A stretch of 64,000 bases of DNA from Lotus japonicus (GCF_012489685.1 NC_080045.1:9821648-9885647); one strand, 5' to 3'; counted from the first letter of the stretch, positions 34,538 through 44,481 are shown. Notes: a model not told the origin generated them from the letters alone. A program made the numbers and translations.

Positions 34538-35336
34538 TGAAGGTGTTTGAGGTTGGTGTTTACCACTAAGATTCACTCTCTTAGTCTTCTTAAGGATACT
34601 GACCTACCCGGTCCCTTAAGGAAAATCAAACAACTGTTTGAGGTTGGTGTTTACAAAGGTTTGCTTCTAAATAAGCTGAGTGTAAACTAAATAAGAACAG
34701 ATGAAGAAAGTAGAGGCTTGAATCTTTTCTTGTATTGCAGCTCTTGGTTTCTCACTCTTAGCTTTCTTCTTTTCTTCAGCCTTTTATAGTCCAAGGTGCA
34801 AAGGATATTACTGTTGAGAGAATATGACCGTTGGAGGGCATTTCTGGAACTTCCAGAACCTGCTGTGGCTGAACCTTGGTAGGTAGGCTTGTCAGAATAG
34901 TACACTGCTCTTGTACTTCTTGATAGAGACATTTGCCTTTAACCAATGACATCTGATCAGAGTTATGCTTCGTGTTGGAACTTGTGAAGCTTGGTGATCA
35001 GAGTCAGAGGGATGCTTGGATCCTCTAACCTTCGTAACTTCTGCTTCTGGACCTTCAGAGCTTCTGGACCTTCAGAGCTTCTGGACCTTCAGAGCTTCTG
35101 GTCTTCAGATCTTCTGATCCTCAGATCTTCTGATCCTCTGATCCTCAGATCCTCTGATCCTCAGATCCTCTGATCTTCAGAACTTCTGATCAATATATCT
35201 TCTGGTGTCAGAATCAGAACCTGTTTGTCAAAACACTCAAGACAAACATTAGAGTATCATAGTTGTTCATCCACAAATAAATACTTGTTATCATCAAAAC
35301 ATAGAGTTGTACCACATGACCAAATCTTGATCTTAC
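34538..35336 (-). repeat. E1 3' LTR (internally deleted)
   Basis: 799 bp. Contains a short tandem array with a 17-base period (CTTCTGGACCTTCAGAG on the plus strand) grading into GATCCTCAGATCCTCT repeats (35041-35175). Confidence 0.9.
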
Positions 35337-36025
35337 AATCTCCCCCTTTTTGATGATGACAAAACCATGTATTTTGATGAACAACTCTAAACAAATAAAC
35401 TGAATACACTCAGAGTATAAGGTATCAGAGTTAAAACTTATCCTGATGTGTATAGTTTATCTTGCTCCTTCTGAATCCAAGACTAGTGCTTGATTCTGAG
35501 CTAAGCTCCCCCTGAATCTAATACTTAATATCAACGTTAGTAATATCTAGATTCTGAGCTAAATAATATAGGAGTTGTCAAGATACTATAAGTTCTCCCC
35601 CTTTTTGTCATAAGCAAAAAGAATGAAGGGGAAAAAAAATAGTAAGAGCATAAGACGAAATACTCCCCCTCAGAAGGAATACCAAGGGATACTTGGCTGC
35701 TGATTAGTGTATCTTCTGATGAGAGCAGAAGTGTCAAAGTCTAGAGGTTCTGGTGACATCTCCATTCTGGACAAAATTTCATCTTCAGATACTTCAGAAT
35801 GAGAAGCTAGGAACCTACTCTTCTTCTGATGACGCAAGTCAGAAGTTGTAGTAGCATCTTCTGATGTTGTTGCTTCTGGTTCGTCAAGTTCTGAGTCTTT
35901 GTTTCTTTCTGAAACGGTCATGCTCATCTCTGCAAGCTTTTTCAGCTAGCTTTGACTTGTCAGAGTCAAGCTTATCATTAATTCTAACATGAATAGCGTT
36001 CAGAATATCAACAGAGGGGTTCTTA
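35337..36025 (-). other. E1 3' region between the protease scrap and the 3' LTR
   Basis: Pol is missing. A short open stretch (35927-35670) may be the remnant of an ORF3-like reading frame. CTCCCCC motifs (GGGGGAG on the coding strand) occur at about 35342, 35507, 35597 and 35664. Confidence 0.5.
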
Positions 36026-36208
36026 TCAAAAACCAATGATTCCTTGACCAAATCTTACTCTACTGATGCCTCCAAGATCAACTTCACCATCAGGTTCAAG
36101 TTTAGGATCTTGGGATATATGCCTTTCTCCCGTCATGTGTTGCCTGCATCCACTGTCCAGGTTCCATGGTTGGAGTTTCGATGGACCTATTGAAGATATC
36201 TGCAACAT
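36026..36208 (-). pseudogene. E1 protease remnant
   Basis: WNLDSGC followed by HMTGE identifies the copia aspartic protease start. It lies in the +1 frame relative to gag and ends after 60 codons; integrase, RT and RNase H are deleted. Confidence 0.75.
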
Positions 36209-36284
36209 ATATAATCTTATCCCTAGGTACCCACTTTCTGGGTCCTTTCTTGTTAGTTAGCCCAGAAGTTCTGACAACTTTGGG

Positions 36285-37787
36285 TCATTCAACAGGATAA
36301 TATAAAGGAATTTGAGCATGATATTTTGACATTGAGAAAGTTCCTTTCTTAAGAGATGATGGAGCAACTTCAGAAGGTTTAGAATAGAAAATGCCATATA
36401 TTCCATTTCTGCTTACGCCATAGATCATTGAAGCCATTAAGCTTCTGTCTACGCTTTTAGCCAGGAATCTTTGAAAAGACTTTTCATACTTAGATTCATT
36501 TCTACAATCAGAGGCATCACAGGCAACAATTTCTTCTAACTTAGCAATCTGGTTCTTAAGCACAGAGTTAGAATTGATCAAGGCATGATTATCATTTTTC
36601 AAATCAGAAATAATTTTCTCATGTTCAGAAGGAGTCTTGGAAACAGCAGATAAGTTCTTTTTCAGCTTCTTATGCTTAGACAATAAGGAGTTATACTTAT
36701 CCATAATATCAGACAATGCATGTTTCAGTTCAGAGGTAGAGAAAGATGCGAATACCTCATTTTCATCGTCTGAGTTAGGATTTCCTTCTGTTTCTGAGTC
36801 AGAGTCAACAACTCCCTTTGACTCTGCTTCCTTGTCTTTGACAATAGCCATGAGTCCTTGAACTTCACCATCAGAGTCAACATCCTCTGACTCTGATTCA
36901 TCAAAAGTCACCATCAGACTTTTCTTTGGTTTGAAATGCTTCTTTGACTTTTTGTCCTTTGATGAGCCTTTGTATTTGCTCTGCCTGTGCTTCCAGATGC
37001 AGTTGAGCTTTCTGGATATCAGAGTCAGCTCATTTTCATCAGAATATTCTGATGCTTCTTCAGATTCTTCTGCTTCTACTTGGAGAGCCTTAGCCTTTTC
37101 AGATTTGGATTTCCAGGCTATAGACTTCTTCTTCTGATCCTGATGTTCAGCACGCTTTAGTTCATGACACTTTAGTATGCTTATGAGTTCTTCCAAACTC
37201 ATCTGCTCAACATTTCTAGTTAGCTCCAAGGAAGTTATCAAAGGCATCCAGCTTTCAGGAAGACCTCTAAGGATCCTCATGACATGATCAGCAGCGGTGT
37301 AGCTTTTGTTGAGGGGTCTTATTCCAGCAATAATCAACTGGAATCTGGAAAACATATCCTCAATGGATTCATTAGGTTCCATTTGGAAGGATTCATACTG
37401 CTTGATCAAAGACAACGCCTTTGTCTCTTTCACCTTTTTGTTTCCTTCATGTGTCGTCTTTAAGGAATCAATGATACACTTAGCGGAATCACGATCAGTA
37501 ATTTTCTCATATTCTTCATATGAAATGGCACTTTGCAGAATAGCTCTTGATCTGTGATGATCTCTGAACTCCTTCTTTTGATCTTCACTCATCTTCTCCC
37601 TTGGGATTTTTACACCATGTTCATCAACAGGAGGGGTGTAGCCATCAACAACAAAATCCCAGAGATCAGGATCAAAGCCAAGAAAGAAGCTTTTGATTCT
37701 GTCTTTCCAGAAATCAAATCTCTGACCATCAAAGATAGGTGGTCTTGCACAGTATTGATATTTGCTTGTAGTAGTGGTGGAATCCAT
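36285..37787 (-). CDS. E1 gag, intact frame but no zinc knuckle
   Basis: 500 codons starting MDSTTTTSKYQYCARPPIF. The UBN2/copia gag core is present (FDGQRFDFWKDRI, ILRGLPESW, SLEELISILKCHE), then an acidic Ser-rich C-terminal part with a coiled-coil-like segment. Aligned with the gag of E2, an in-frame deletion removes the segment that in E2 holds the CX2CX4HX4C knuckle (CFECKESGHYKSDC): the frame goes from SKYKGSS directly to KDKKSKKHFK. Such a protein may assemble poorly or package without the usual RNA-binding site. The frame stops just before the point where gag of E2 and E3 overlaps pol. Confidence 0.85.
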   Translation of the reverse strand: MDSTTTTSKYQYCARPPIFDGQRFDFWKDRIKSFFLGFDPDLWDFVVDGYTPPVDEHGVKIPREKMSEDQKKEFRDHHRSRAILQSAISYEEYEKITDRDSAKCIIDSLKTTHEGNKKVKETKALSLIKQYESFQMEPNESIEDMFSRFQLIIAGIRPLNKSYTAADHVMRILRGLPESWMPLITSLELTRNVEQMSLEELISILKCHELKRAEHQDQKKKSIAWKSKSEKAKALQVEAEESEEASEYSDENELTLISRKLNCIWKHRQSKYKGSSKDKKSKKHFKPKKSLMVTFDESESEDVDSDGEVQGLMAIVKDKEAESKGVVDSDSETEGNPNSDDENEVFASFSTSELKHALSDIMDKYNSLLSKHKKLKKNLSAVSKTPSEHEKIISDLKNDNHALINSNSVLKNQIAKLEEIVACDASDCRNESKYEKSFQRFLAKSVDRSLMASMIYGVSRNGIYGIFYSKPSEVAPSSLKKGTFSMSKYHAQIPLYYPVE

Positions 37788-37861
37788 GAGTTTTTCACAC
37801 TGGCCCGGATCTACTGAACACTGTTAAGTGTGGTAATCAGAACTTGCGCTCTGATACCAAT

Positions 37862-39025
37862 TGAAGGTGTGAAAAACGACTAGAAGGGGGGGGTTGAATA
37901 GCGTTTTCAATATAAAAACTTTCCCCTTAAGATTTAAAGTAAATCTTTTCGGTTTCTCTAAGATAGATGGTGCAGCGGATAAAGATAAAGAGAAGAGAGA
38001 AGCACACAAGTATTTTATCCTGGTTCACTTGATAAATCCCTCAAGCTAATCCAGTCCACCCGTTAAGGTGATTTCTTCCTTCTTAGAATGAAGGCAATCC
38101 ACTAATCAGATAATTGTTACAACTGCACTTGAAACATACAAGTGACTAACAATACACTGACTTAGCTCACACTAAGATTCACTCTCTTAGTCTTCTCTAG
38201 GATCCGATCAACCTTGATCTCCTAAAGGAATCACCACTAAGATTCACTCTCTTAGTCTTCTTAAGGATACTGACCTACCCGGTCCCTTAAGGAAAATCAA
38301 ACAACTGTTTGAGGTTGGTGTTTACAAAGGTTTGCTTCTAAATAAGCTGAGTGTAAACTAAATAAGAACAGATGAAGAAAGTAGAGGCTTGAATCTTTTC
38401 TTGTATTGCAGCTCTTGGTTTCTCACTCTTAGCTTTCTTCTTTTCTTCAGCCTTTTATAGTCCAAGGTGCAAAGGATATTACTGTTGAGAGAATATGACC
38501 GTTGGAGGGCATTTCTGGAACTTCCAGAACCTGCTGTGGCTGAACCTTGGTAGGTAGGCTTGTCAGAATAGTACACTGCTCTTGTACTTCTTGATAGAGA
38601 CATTTGCCTTTAACCAATGACATCTGATCAGAGTTATGCTTCGTGTTGGAACTTGTGAAGCTTGGTGATCAGAGTCAGAGGGATGCTTGGATCCTCTAAC
38701 CTTCGTAACTTCTGCTTCTGGACCTTCAGAGCTTCTGGACCTTCAGAGCTTCTGGACCTTCAGAGCCTCTGGTCCCTCAGAGCTTCTGGTCTTCAGATCT
38801 TCTGATCCTCAGATCTTCTGATCCTCTGATCCTCAGATCCTCTGATCCTCAGATCCTCTGATCTTCAGAACTTCTGATCAATATATCTTCTGGTGTCAGA
38901 ATCAGAACCTGTTTGTCAAAACACTCAAGACAAACATTAGAGTATCATAGTTGTTCATCCACAAATAAATACTTGTTATCATCAAAACATAGAGTTGTAC
39001 CACATGACCAAATCTTGATCTTACA
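37862..39025 (-). repeat. E1 5' LTR
   Basis: 1164 bp, TG...CA, with PBS at about 37849-37860 on its inner side. Same family as the LTRs of E2: both start TGTAAGATCAAG and carry the same short tandem array. Confidence 0.9.
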
Positions 39026-39967
39026 GAACGTGACAGCAACTCAGCAAGAAACGAACGTGATGAGCGATAGATAATAAAGTTAGGGTTGAAATATTTTTAA
39101 GTTGCTAATACATCAAAACTTATCAGGTCTTATCCTCCTTCATACGATGGATTAAATTATTCATCATTTTGATGTATTAGAAGAGACTAATGGATAAGGT
39201 TATCCAATACAATGTAACCACCAAACAACTGATAAACACATAACGTATTGTATAAGCTTATACAATCAGACCTAATACAGTGTACCAAACAGACCCTAAT
39301 AGTATAAAATTTGATTGTATTAGGCCTGATAGGATAATGTCTGATAAAACTTAATACTATATAACGTTTAGTCATACGCTGTATAATTTAGTGGCGACAA
39401 TGGTATTGGTTGTATTGGAAGGTGATGATGGTGGCGGCAGTGGTGGAGGGTGGTGACGACGATGGCGGCAGTGGTGGAGGGTGGTGGTGGTGATGGCGGC
39501 GGCAGTGGCGGTGGTGGAGGGTGAAGGATCACGCGCTTACCACTACGCCAAAACCAATTGGTGTTAGTGAGGGCGCAACGTTATATCCTTATAGCGTAGC
39601 AGACAGCGCCCCGTTTCGAACGCTACCTAGCAGGCAGGATGCTGGCCCACCTGGACCCAACAACGTCTTGACACTCATGAGTCTCTGCTGATTGAAATGA
39701 AGCAAATGATGATGGAACTTCTGCGTCGATCTGATAAACCCTAGCTTTAGGATCTCTTCGCTTTGATTTCTTTTTCTTTATCCATGTTTTATTTCGTTAA
39801 CCTCTAGCTCTTTCTTATTAATCTTTACTTTGTTCGTTTGTGATTATCTATGCATATATATATATATATATATATATTTCTGACATTATGTTTGCAAATT
39901 AATTTTTTTATTAGTATTCATCATAAACGCTTTTACATCATACATTCTCTTTCTTTTTCCTAAAATC

Positions 39968-40360
39968 CTAGAATGGAGGATCCCTCCTCATTCTTCTGCA
40001 CTCCTGGCGCTGCTCTGACCTCTCCTTCTGCAGACGCTCCAGTGCATACTGGATGTTGTTGAGCCTGTCTTTTAGCTCATCCCTCTCCAGAATCTCTTCT
40101 GCAGTCTTGAGCTTCTCTTCAAAAATCTCTTTTTCTTCCAGCAGCTTGAGTTCAAGCTGGCTGAGTTCTTGCACCTCCTCCACGAAGGCAAGAAATTCCC
40201 TCAAGTCTCTCTTCAACTCTGGACGTAGGTCCTCTTCCAGCAGTGTCCGTGTTAGCTCTGAGATGGTCTTTGTACCCTCTGGATGCCTAATGTTCAGGAA
40301 CAAGTCCTCCTCAAAGGCCTTCCTTCTCAGCTCTTCTAGTGCTACGATGTATGATGCCAT
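39968..40360 (-). CDS. 130-aa coiled-coil ORF carried by the TRIM
   Basis: Intact frame from ATG 40360, in the same orientation as the TRIM judged by its PBS. The sequence is almost all charged helix: EELRRKAFEEDLFLNIRHPE, then Leu-heptad stretches (LSQLELKLLEEKEIFEEKL, ERDELKDRLNNIQYALERL) and an Arg-rich end (RRMRRDPPF). No known domain. I do not recognise the source; it could be a captured host gene piece or the C-terminal coiled coil of a copia third ORF. The A-run before the ATG and a TATA box 55-65 bases upstream make expression plausible. Confidence 0.65.
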   Translation of the reverse strand: MASYIVALEELRRKAFEEDLFLNIRHPEGTKTISELTRTLLEEDLRPELKRDLREFLAFVEEVQELSQLELKLLEEKEIFEEKLKTAEEILERDELKDRLNNIQYALERLQKERSEQRQECRRMRRDPPF

Positions 40361-40412
40361 TTTTTTTTACTGAAAATTGCTCGAGTTGTGAAGCTTACCT
40401 CTCTCTCTCCAA

Positions 40413-40425
40413 CGCTTTATATAGG
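40413..40425 (-). promoter_or_regulatory. TATA box upstream of the TRIM ORF
   Basis: CCTATATAAAGCG on the minus strand, about 55 bases before ATG 40360, followed by a GA-rich leader. It is unusual for a TRIM interior to have a promoter-like element separate from the LTR. Confidence 0.5.
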
Positions 40426-41374
40426 CTTCACTCTCTCTCTGAAAGTTAATGCTCCTACAGTTTCTCGAGGTTAAGTTCTTGGTAACTGACCCTCCTCTTT
40501 ACTCCCTTGGCCGGTGGTAAACGTTCTTATCTTGCATTAACTCTTCTATTTATTTCGCCTAACTCTGATTCTTGCATCGTTTTCATTTTCTTTAAACTTA
40601 GACCTTCTCTAAGGGGGAGTACCTTGTACTTCAAGCTAAGTTTTTCACACCCCAAGCTTTTTGCTTATGACAAAAAGGGGGAGTAAACCCAGTTTTTGAT
40701 GTGTAAGATGTGTTAGTGTGATTTAATTTTCTTTTGGAGAATTTAAGAGTTCCACCTTTATGACCATAGATGTGTCACTGGGCAAATACAAGGAATACAT
40801 TTCACTTCTTCTGAAGTGATTCTAATTTGACTCTGATACCCAAGACTCTGATACCTTGTCCGTGACTCTGATTACTTATGCGCTCTGATACCAATTGAAG
40901 GATCACGCGCTTACCACTACGCCAAAACCAATTGGTGTTAGTGAGGGCGCAACGTTATATCCTTATAGCGTAGTAGACAGCGCCCCGTTTCGAACGCTAC
41001 CTAGCAGGCAGGATGCTGGCCCACCTGGACCCAACAGAGGGTGGTGGCGACGGTGGTGATAGTAGTTGCGATAACGATGACAATATCAACGATGGTGGCA
41101 ATGGTGGAGCTTGGTGGCGACAATGGTGGTGGTGGTGGTGCGGCGGCAGCGGTGGTCATGGAAGGTGGTGGTGGCTGATTAAATATATTGAAGTAGTTAT
41201 ACATCACACTCTTATCAGTTATCATGCCTTATCCATCATCTATAGGGTGAATTGAATAATCCATCATTTTAATGTATAAAAGGTATTGACGTTGTTGAAT
41301 ATCTATTAAGATTTAGTTTATAGATATATAGTTAAGTTTTGTTTCTCTACTTTAAATTAGTATCTATTTAAATA

Positions 41375-41735
41375 GAGATATGCTTGTTGTTGCGGGCATC
41401 CAACATATCTATCGAGAAGGGAACGAGAAAGCAGACAAGCTTGCTAAAGAGGGCTGCTCTCGGGACATTAATCTCTGGGTTTGTCTTGATCATTCCAACT
41501 ATGGATGAGGCCTTGTTGGCTCTCCCCTCTTGCAGATGCTTTGGGTGGTGATGCTGTGATGTGCGCTACTACCTCTCTGTTCTCCGTTGCTGTTTTACTT
41601 GCTTTTTCTTCCTTTTGTTGCTGTTTGCTTTCCTTGTCTGTTGGTTTGTTGTTCTTTTCTTTGTTTTCTTTGCTGGACCCCTGGCTTGGTGCCATCTTAT
41701 TTATATATTGATTTGGTTCTTCCAAAAAAAGTGTT
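41375..41735 (+). pseudogene. 5'-truncated LINE end: RNase H tail and 3' UTR
   Basis: At 41392-41505 the frame reads GIQHIYREGNEKADKLAKEG and on to a stop, the typical C-terminal strand of the RNase H domain in plant LINE pol proteins (YREGN-ADxLAxxG). It is followed by a T-rich untranslated stretch and a short A-run (TTCCAAAAAAAG). The rest of the element is missing, as expected for an incomplete reverse transcript. Confidence 0.65.
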
Positions 41736-41868
41736 TAGATAGATTTAGTTTCTTTTTATCTTTTTGTTAGTCTATAGTCAAGTATTATGAGTGAAATATA
41801 CAAGAAATATTTTTTTCAGATTCAAGTTGGTATCAAAGCTAGTTTTTTAACTATTGGCGCAACTGTTG

Positions 41869-41891
41869 TGAGGGGGGCTCGTCCCCCCTCA
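41869..41891. other. Strong GC hairpin just after the PBS
   Basis: TGAGGGGGG and CCCCCCTCA form a perfect 9-bp stem with loop CTCGT, 30 bases downstream of the PBS. The position is where packaging or dimerisation hairpins lie in LTR elements. Confidence 0.5.
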
Positions 41892-42529
41892 TGGTGACTT
41901 TCGAAATCTCTTTGGATTTATTTTTCATACTTTGCTTCCGCGCTTGTTAACTCTAGCCGTTTTCTGACAACCTCGTTCTTTCTGAAATATACTCCCCCTA
42001 TGTCTTGGAACCCTAGTGACCCTTGTTTCTTAGCAGCCCCCGTCAACATCCTTCTACCGTGTTTTTAGAAGTTAATCATAATTGATAGGAGACATGTCCA
42101 TTGGAGTCGCAACACAAGGATCTATGTTTTTCCCGAAGCGACGCCACCAGATTTTTCATCACGCGCTTCCACGCGCCACCTCTTTATAGGCGAGTGAGAT
42201 CCACTTGCGAGCAATTCATCGGCGCCTGAATTGCACGCGCCGCCTTCCCGACCTCTATTTTCGATGACTCTTGGACAGATATGCTCGCCCTCTTTTCTTT
42301 GTCCTGTTTGAGGGGTCGATTTGTCTAGATCGGCCCTCCTTGCTTGCATATCGAGGTGTTTTGTTTTTCCTTATCTGTTCCACCGTTGCCACCAACATCC
42401 AACTGTCCATATATTGAAGCTCCTATTTGTTGGCCTATCCCGAAGTTTTTTGCTGGAGTAGATTCCGAAGGGAAGGAGTCACGTAAAAGTTCATTTTATG
42501 TTTGGACAGGCTACTATTCGGGAGCAATC

Positions 42530-42613
42530 ATGGCCTTACAGAATATTGGTGCTGCAAACAGTGATGATGCCTTCTATAGGTATAAGATGCCTAGAATGAT
42601 CACAAAAATTGAG
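42530..42613 (+). pseudogene. Captured N-terminal coding fragment of translation initiation factor eIF5
   Basis: From ATG 42530 the frame reads MALQNIGAANSDDAFYRYKM and PRMITKIE, the strongly conserved first 28 residues of plant eIF5 (GTPase-activating factor for eIF2). It then diverges (DKPIKVINF) at a possible GTAATT donor, 42619. The frame is open upstream to 42344, so it could be read as part of a 132-aa fusion. The zinc-binding and HEAT regions of eIF5 are absent. Confidence 0.8.
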
Positions 42614-43000
42614 GATAAACCGATAAAGGTAATTAATTTTTGTTTTTTGTCTTTTGGTCGGTGCAACAAGAATTGTTGTGGGTTTTATCCAATTGATGGT
42701 GGATTAAGTGTGGCTTTTGATTGCGTGGACTCCTTCGATTAAGACTTCACTTTCTGTATGGTTTTTGTGTTTTACTTGACCTTATGTCACTATTTGGTAG
42801 CATGATTGTGAAGTTAGAAAATATTTGATCTATTGAAGTGGAGAATTGACTTTGCATTGTGTGCTCCATTTGTGTGGGTATTTTCTTTCTCCGCTTCTCA
42901 AGTTAATTATATTTGTTACAAGGTATGCATATGACATTTATGCTCTAGTTTGAGGGGAAGTGTTGTATATTATTAGATATCTTAATAGAGACTACGGTGA

Positions 43001-43480
43001 GCCACCTCTAACAATCGATTTCCTTTGTACAAGTCTTGATTCACGCTGATTTGCGGTTCTTCCGTGTTTCAGTTTGGTTTAGATTTTTAAATATGTTTTG
43101 ACGCTCAAGTCCGCATTGGTTTACGAGACTTGAGTTGTTGTTTTGACGTCTTCCTTTGGCACCTCTTCACATTGCCTATGGGTTACCCAATATCTACCCA
43201 ATGGTCCTTAAAATGTGATTTGAGGATTCTTGAGGGGCCAAACCTTAATTTTATGGTTTATTAGGTGTATACAAGTAAATATACTAATTAGAAAATTTTA
43301 ATTAGTTTAAAAATTATAATTTCACATAAACCATATTTTTTTATGAAAATTAGCAAACTTAACTTTCTAGTTTAATGAAAACTAGCATACTTTATCTTAT
43401 ATTTTTAGTTTATTAATTATTTTCATTAAACAACAATGACAATCATGTGAAAAATCACTGTATACTTTTTTTTATAACAA
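43001..43480. other. Unassigned stretch between the degraded element and the RRM fragment
   Basis: AT-rich, no recognisable gene; the first part may be more of the retroelement's right flank. Confidence 0.4.
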
Positions 43481-44150
43481 TGAGAGAAACGCGTTCTGAT
43501 TCCTCTACTAGGGCTCGATGCCCTGTTCCTTCAGTGTCGCCACCTTCAAGCCAAGATGGAGCGGGTGGTGGCCGCATATCCCCGACAGTAAGAGTCGTGG
43601 CGGAGGATGGCGAGGCAGAGGGAGAGGAAGAGGAAGGGTCGCGCAGGAGTGGGCAATCTTTCCTGGAGAGTTCGACTCTGTTCGTCAATGGGATGTCTGA
43701 GATGGTGGGCTATCCTCAGATCAGGGCCATGTTCGCTCAGATTGGAGGGCTAGGGATTGTCTTTGTACAATGAAATCGCAAGATTGGGAGGCGATTCCAC
43801 TTTGGCTTCGTTCAGCTTTGTCCAAGGTTCATGCCGAGACTGCTCTGGCTCGACTAAACGGGTTCAAGGTAGGGGGACTCATTTTTTGGTGATTGTGGCG
43901 AGGTTCCCTTTAGCCAAGAGTGGCACTTCAGCTCGGAACCTTGGTTCAAGGGTTCTGACTTCAAACCAAAAAGGGGGGGAGCTTCGTTTTGTAGAAGCAA
44001 GACAATAATGGAGTTGGGTTCTGTCCATCTTCGGACTCTTGGCATGATATTGTGCGGTGGGGCATTCAAAGGAGTCTCGTTCTCGTGTGGAAGAGTGCCT
44101 TTTTGCTGGGTTGGGGTGTTGGGGTGAGGATTACAAGAGAGCTCTGGTGT
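43481..44150 (+). pseudogene. LINE ORF1-like RRM fragment, second copy
   Basis: ATG 43481 starts a Ser/Pro and acidic leader, then TLFVNGMSEMVGYPQIRAMF and GIVFVQ; after a stop at 43771 another frame gives IGRRFHFGFVQL. This is the same RRM type as at 5422-5998 (TIFIDGIS...RFRFGFV) but from a diverged family member, with a stop and frame shifts. No poly(A) or target duplication could be identified. Confidence 0.6.
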
Positions 44151-44155
44151 CAGCT

Positions 44156-44481
44156 GATAAGTGCCAATTTTACGTGTTTTTAAATATCATTTTAGGAACT
44201 TATTTGACCAATATGCTTGCATTGTTGATTATTTTATCCCCATAAGTAGTTGATTTAATAAATACTTAATTTTAGTATAGAAATGGATTAAGTATTATAT
44301 TTTTCACATTTAATCTTTTGTTTTCAATGATAGGTGAAAATCTATGAAGATCTGTGCCACAAGATGTCAAAAGGCTAAGAAATGAAGAATTTCGCTTAAG
44401 CCAAATGTTTACTCGCTTAAGCAAAATTATATGGCAGAGGGTATCAATTATGGAAGACAATCTCGCTTAAGCCGAATTCTT
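44156..44481 (+). repeat. LTR-like fragment truncated by E2
   Basis: Begins TGATAAGTGCCAATTTTACG, a start seen in some plant gypsy LTRs, and has repeated TCGCTTAAGC motifs near its right end, where E2 starts. No internal region or partner. Confidence 0.35.

Larger units (their letters stand above)
34538..39025 (-). mobile_element. Copia-type LTR retrotransposon E1, deleted for most of pol
   Basis: LTRs at 37862-39025 (5' LTR, minus strand) and 34538-35336 (3' LTR), both TG...CA, flanked by the perfect 5-bp duplication GAACG (34533-34537 and 39026-39030). The primer-binding site TGGTATCAGAGC (initiator Met tRNA type) lies next to the 5' LTR and a polypurine tract AAAAAGGGGGAGA next to the 3' LTR. 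The interior holds gag and a scrap of protease only. The 3' LTR lacks about 370 bases present in the 5' LTR. Confidence 0.92.
33708..39295. mobile_element. 1.1-kb non-autonomous TIR element split by copia element E1
   Basis: The ends GGTCCGTTTGGTA (33708) and its complement TACCAAACAGACC (39283-39295) are inverted with one mismatch, and both arms share GTATAAGG(C/T)CTGATA-type subterminal repeats. Removing E1 (34538-39025) and one 5-bp duplication leaves about 1.1 kb. Similar subterminal motifs continue at 39297-39370 and 41190-41280, so a second related element probably abuts it. No transposase. Confidence 0.5.
39522..41036 (-). mobile_element. TRIM-like non-autonomous LTR retrotransposon with its own ORF
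   Basis: Two 141-bp LTRs (39522-39662 and 40896-41036) that differ by one base seen (GTAGCAG vs GTAGTAG), both TG...CA, flanked by the perfect 5-bp duplication GAGGG (39517-39521 and 41037-41041). On the minus strand a PBS, TGGTATCAGAGC, lies two bases from the 5' LTR (40882-40893). The interior of 1.2 kb has no gag or pol. It holds a 130-aa ORF with a TATA box on the sense strand, and in antisense a stretch very like the 3' region of E2 (51674-52000). Confidence 0.88.
39396..41175. repeat. GGTGGC-rich low-complexity tract, split by the TRIM
   Basis: 39396-39521 and 41037-41175 form one G-rich trinucleotide-based tract (GGTGGC, GGTGAT units) once the TRIM is removed. ORFs across it are Gly/Trp-rich artefacts. 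Confidence 0.7.
41293..43000 (+). mobile_element. Degraded LTR retroelement with captured eIF5 fragment
   Basis: A left LTR-like block 41293-41824 (TGTTGAATATC...CAGATTCA) is followed by PBS TGGTATCAAAGC at 41828-41839. At the other end a polypurine tract TTTGAGGGGAAG is followed at 42961 by TGTTGTATATTATTAG, a short piece of the right LTR. There is no gag or pol; the 1.1-kb interior holds unrelated sequence, including codons of eIF5. The left LTR seems to be interrupted by a LINE tail (41375-41735). Confidence 0.5.

Noticed and set aside
34991..35173. 60-aa ORF of repeated Ser-Ser-Asp-Pro units
   Set aside because: It is a translation of the LTR tandem array.
41013..41255. Gly/Trp-rich 80-aa ORF
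   Set aside because: Translation of the GGTGGC low-complexity tract starting inside the TRIM LTR; antisense frame is equally open.
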